This document shows positions 24,523 through 26,471 of a stretch of 26,471 nucleotides of DNA, piece after piece (positions within the stretch are counted from its first letter, which is position 1; every line of letters begins with the position of its first letter). The translations under genes were made by a program, and so were the position numbers. The notes beneath the pieces were generated by a model. The model searched no databases, was not told the DNA's origin, and was given only the letters and a program-made list of their open reading frames with translations. Origin of the DNA: JALSHZ01 sp964614535 (GTDB lineage: Bacteria > Pseudomonadota > Gammaproteobacteria > UWMA-0217); assembly GCA_964614535.1 (NCBI GenBank), contig CAZTOZ010000034.1:1-26471 (forward strand), written 5' to 3'.

Positions 24523-24548
24523 TTCGGCCCGCGCGATGGCGGGCCGAA
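24523..24548 (-). terminator. GC-rich hairpin after soxB
   Basis: A perfect 10-bp stem (TTCGGCCCGC, 24523-24532, with GCGGGCCGAA, 24539-24548) closes a 6-base loop, 23 bases after the soxB stop. No T-tract follows, and the extended -10 starts directly at its base, so terminator and next promoter are fused. Confidence 0.6.
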
Positions 24549-24571
24549 CGGGGTGGGTGCCTTGCGGCCGC

Positions 24572-26467
24572 TCAGATCAACTTTCCGGCATAGTCGGCGA
24601 TACCGGGATTGTCCTTGACGCCCTTGATGGAAGGGTGATTGACCTTGTCGAGCTTGAGAGTCTTGTTGGCGCGCAGATAGTCGGCGGCCACGTCCCACAT
24701 CAATCGACCGGGGCCGACGGTATCGACCTGGGCCCAGCCGGCGACCTTGTACTTCTTCTTCAAGTCGAGCGGCGTACCCTCATCGTCGCGGATATCCGAG
24801 ATACGATTGCCGAACTCGGCATTGGGATCGATCGTATAGTCCATCCCGCCCATTCGCACCATATCCCCGCCGGACTGCAGATAAGGGTCCTTCTGGAACA
24901 GATTCTCGGCGATGCCCTCCATGATGTCCTTGATCTGCTTGCCGGTCATCTCGGTGGCATAAGTCTCCCCATAAGTCATCGACGTCTGCGTCATCAGATC
25001 CTCCATCGTCACCGTATCACCGGCCAGCACCGACGTGCCCCAACGCACCCCGGCCGACATCGCAAAATCGGCGTCGTACTCCTTGCGCAGCGCATCGACC
25101 AGCACCTGATCCCAAGTGCCCATGAAATTGCCGCGCCGGTAGAGCGTCTGCTCCGTGGTACAGAGCTTCTCGGAAAGAATCTCCTCGAACGTCTTGCCCA
25201 GCCGCGCCTTGTTGAAATAGCGATCCTTGGCCCGGCTCTCGACGATCTTGTCGGTGTATTTCGTCTGACGCATCTTGTCGATATACGACTGCATCTCCTT
25301 GTCGGGCTCGATCAGATTGGAAATGATCGGCAACATCTTGTACCGGTAATCGACGATCTTGCCGCCCTTGATCTCGAAATCCATCACCCCGACATACTTG
25401 CCCGAACAACCGGCATTGGTCACGATCGTCTTGCCGCCCTTGTTCTTGACGATCACCGGCTTGGGCATGCCATCGTGAGTATGGCCGCCGAAGAAAGCAT
25501 CGATCCCGACCACCCGCGAAGCCATCTTGATATCCACGTCCATACCATTGTGAGAGACCACGATCACCGCATCGGGCTTCTCGTTCTCGCGGATCTCCTC
25601 CACCAGCGCCTGCATATCGTCCTCACGCAGATTGAACGACCAGTCGGGGAAGAAGAACTTCTGGGGATTGGCATTGGAAGTGCGCGGAAAGGCCTGACCG
25701 ATGACCGCGATGCGGGCATCGCCCACCTTGCGAATCACATAAGGCTTGAAAGGATGACCCGAATCCTCGTCATAGAGGCCGCGGCCATCGAACCTCTCGG
25801 TCATCTTGCGATACTCGTCGCCGAACAGAGCATCCTCGACGATACGGACGTTCTGGCCGAGGAAGTCCCCCTTGAAGAAACTGACATTGGAGAGCACCTC
25901 GGCCTCCTTGTAGGTGAACTCCCAGTGGCCGACCATCACATCGACGCCGAGGATATTGGAAGCCTCGACCATATCGTGGCCGCGGGTCCACAGAGAAGTG
26001 CCCGAGCCCTGCCACAGATCGCCGCCATCGACGGTGAGCGTGTTCTGGCGGCCGCCGGCGCCCTCGCGCAGAGCATCGAGCACCGACTTGATATGGGCGT
26101 ATCCGCCCATGCGGCCGAACTTGTGAGCCATCTCCTCGAAATCGAGATAGGTATAGGCATAGGCCTCGATGGAGCCGGGCTGGTAGCCGAGTTCCTTGAG
26201 CAGATGCCTGCCGACCAGATGTGGCATTCGGCCGAAGGCGTCGCCGACGCCGAGATTGACATTGGGCTCGCGGAAATAGACGGGGTTGAGCTGTCCGTGG
26301 ACGTCGGTGAGGTGGAGTATCCGGGCGTTGCCGAACTTGGGCACCTCGTAGAGGTTCTGCTGGGCGGCCAGCGCGGACGAGACTGGCGCCTGGTCGCAGG
26401 CGGTGATGAGGCCGGCGAAGTTGGCGGCGCCGAGGATCTTGATGAAATCTCTTCTGGTCAGGCTCAT
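24572..26467 (-). CDS. soxB: Thiosulfohydrolase SoxB
   Basis: A 631-residue periplasmic di-manganese enzyme of the Sox pathway that hydrolyses sulfate from SoxY-bound thiosulfate. It starts with a Tat signal (TRRDFIK, twin Arg5-6). Metallophosphatase/5'-nucleotidase motifs: TDVHGQL (Asp55, His57), TVDGGDLWQGSG (Asp150), GHWEFTY (180-186), VVSHNGMD (His306) and GGHTHDGM (His329, His331), then NAGCSGKY (351-358) and a C-terminal 5'-nucleotidase domain. ITAC (residues 21-24) also fits a lipobox. The ATG lies 4 bases from the window edge, so its ribosome site and any sox neighbours are outside. No other sox gene is in view. Confidence 0.97.
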   Translation of the reverse strand: MSLTRRDFIKILGAANFAGLITACDQAPVSSALAAQQNLYEVPKFGNARILHLTDVHGQLNPVYFREPNVNLGVGDAFGRMPHLVGRHLLKELGYQPGSIEAYAYTYLDFEEMAHKFGRMGGYAHIKSVLDALREGAGGRQNTLTVDGGDLWQGSGTSLWTRGHDMVEASNILGVDVMVGHWEFTYKEAEVLSNVSFFKGDFLGQNVRIVEDALFGDEYRKMTERFDGRGLYDEDSGHPFKPYVIRKVGDARIAVIGQAFPRTSNANPQKFFFPDWSFNLREDDMQALVEEIRENEKPDAVIVVSHNGMDVDIKMASRVVGIDAFFGGHTHDGMPKPVIVKNKGGKTIVTNAGCSGKYVGVMDFEIKGGKIVDYRYKMLPIISNLIEPDKEMQSYIDKMRQTKYTDKIVESRAKDRYFNKARLGKTFEEILSEKLCTTEQTLYRRGNFMGTWDQVLVDALRKEYDADFAMSAGVRWGTSVLAGDTVTMEDLMTQTSMTYGETYATEMTGKQIKDIMEGIAENLFQKDPYLQSGGDMVRMGGMDYTIDPNAEFGNRISDIRDDEGTPLDLKKKYKVAGWAQVDTVGPGRLMWDVAADYLRANKTLKLDKVNHPSIKGVKDNPGIADYAGKLI

Positions 26468-26471
26468 GGAT

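Overview
The window looks like chromosomal DNA of a GC-rich, sulfur-oxidising, CO2-fixing gammaproteobacterium. Three things support this: a form II RuBisCO module (cbbM, cbbQ, cbbR) at the left edge, a soxB thiosulfohydrolase gene at the right edge, and the gene order ribF-ileS-lspA-fkpB-ispH in the middle, which matches the E. coli order. The exact genus cannot be read from the sequence. Coding density is high. I see no tRNA, rRNA, insertion sequence, integrase, phage gene or CRISPR array.

Left part (1-8.4 kb): a partial cbbQ and cbbM lie on the minus strand, separated by a near-symmetrical hairpin terminator. A divergent LysR gene (cbbR) has a LysR-type operator candidate in the shared intergenic region. 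Next come a pseudoazurin gene followed 9 bp later by an exported S9 peptidase gene, then an MBOAT acyltransferase followed by a membrane-anchored SGNH-like protein. The last two form an AlgI/AlgJ-style O-acetylation pair with no polysaccharide synthesis genes in view.

Middle (8.5-13.7 kb): priA (minus strand) is followed by a 630-base gene-free region. This holds three clustered DnaA-box-like 9-mers, an AT-rich stretch with a perfect IHF consensus match, and a fourth DnaA box. Together they resemble a replication origin or a DnaA-binding regulatory locus. To its right, on the plus strand, are a small outer-membrane beta-barrel protein and an Ig-like lipoprotein with calcium-loop-like inserts.

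Right part (13.8-26.5 kb): the overlapping housekeeping operon ribF-ileS-lspA-fkpB-ispH (minus strand). Then a plus-strand surface protein with an ASH-like domain, Asp-rich thrombospondin-type-3-like repeats and a GlyGly-CTERM-like tail, ending in a nested inverted repeat. Then a duplicated VanZ-domain membrane protein, the coupled mtaB-pncC pair, and soxB.

Functionally, SoxB, pseudoazurin (possible electron carrier) and form II RuBisCO fit thiosulfate-driven autotrophy, with form II enzyme suited to low O2 or high CO2. No wholly new system can be demonstrated. The best candidates for novelty are the origin-like element beside priA, the GlyGly-CTERM-like protein with its structured 3' end, and the surface barrel/lipoprotein pair.
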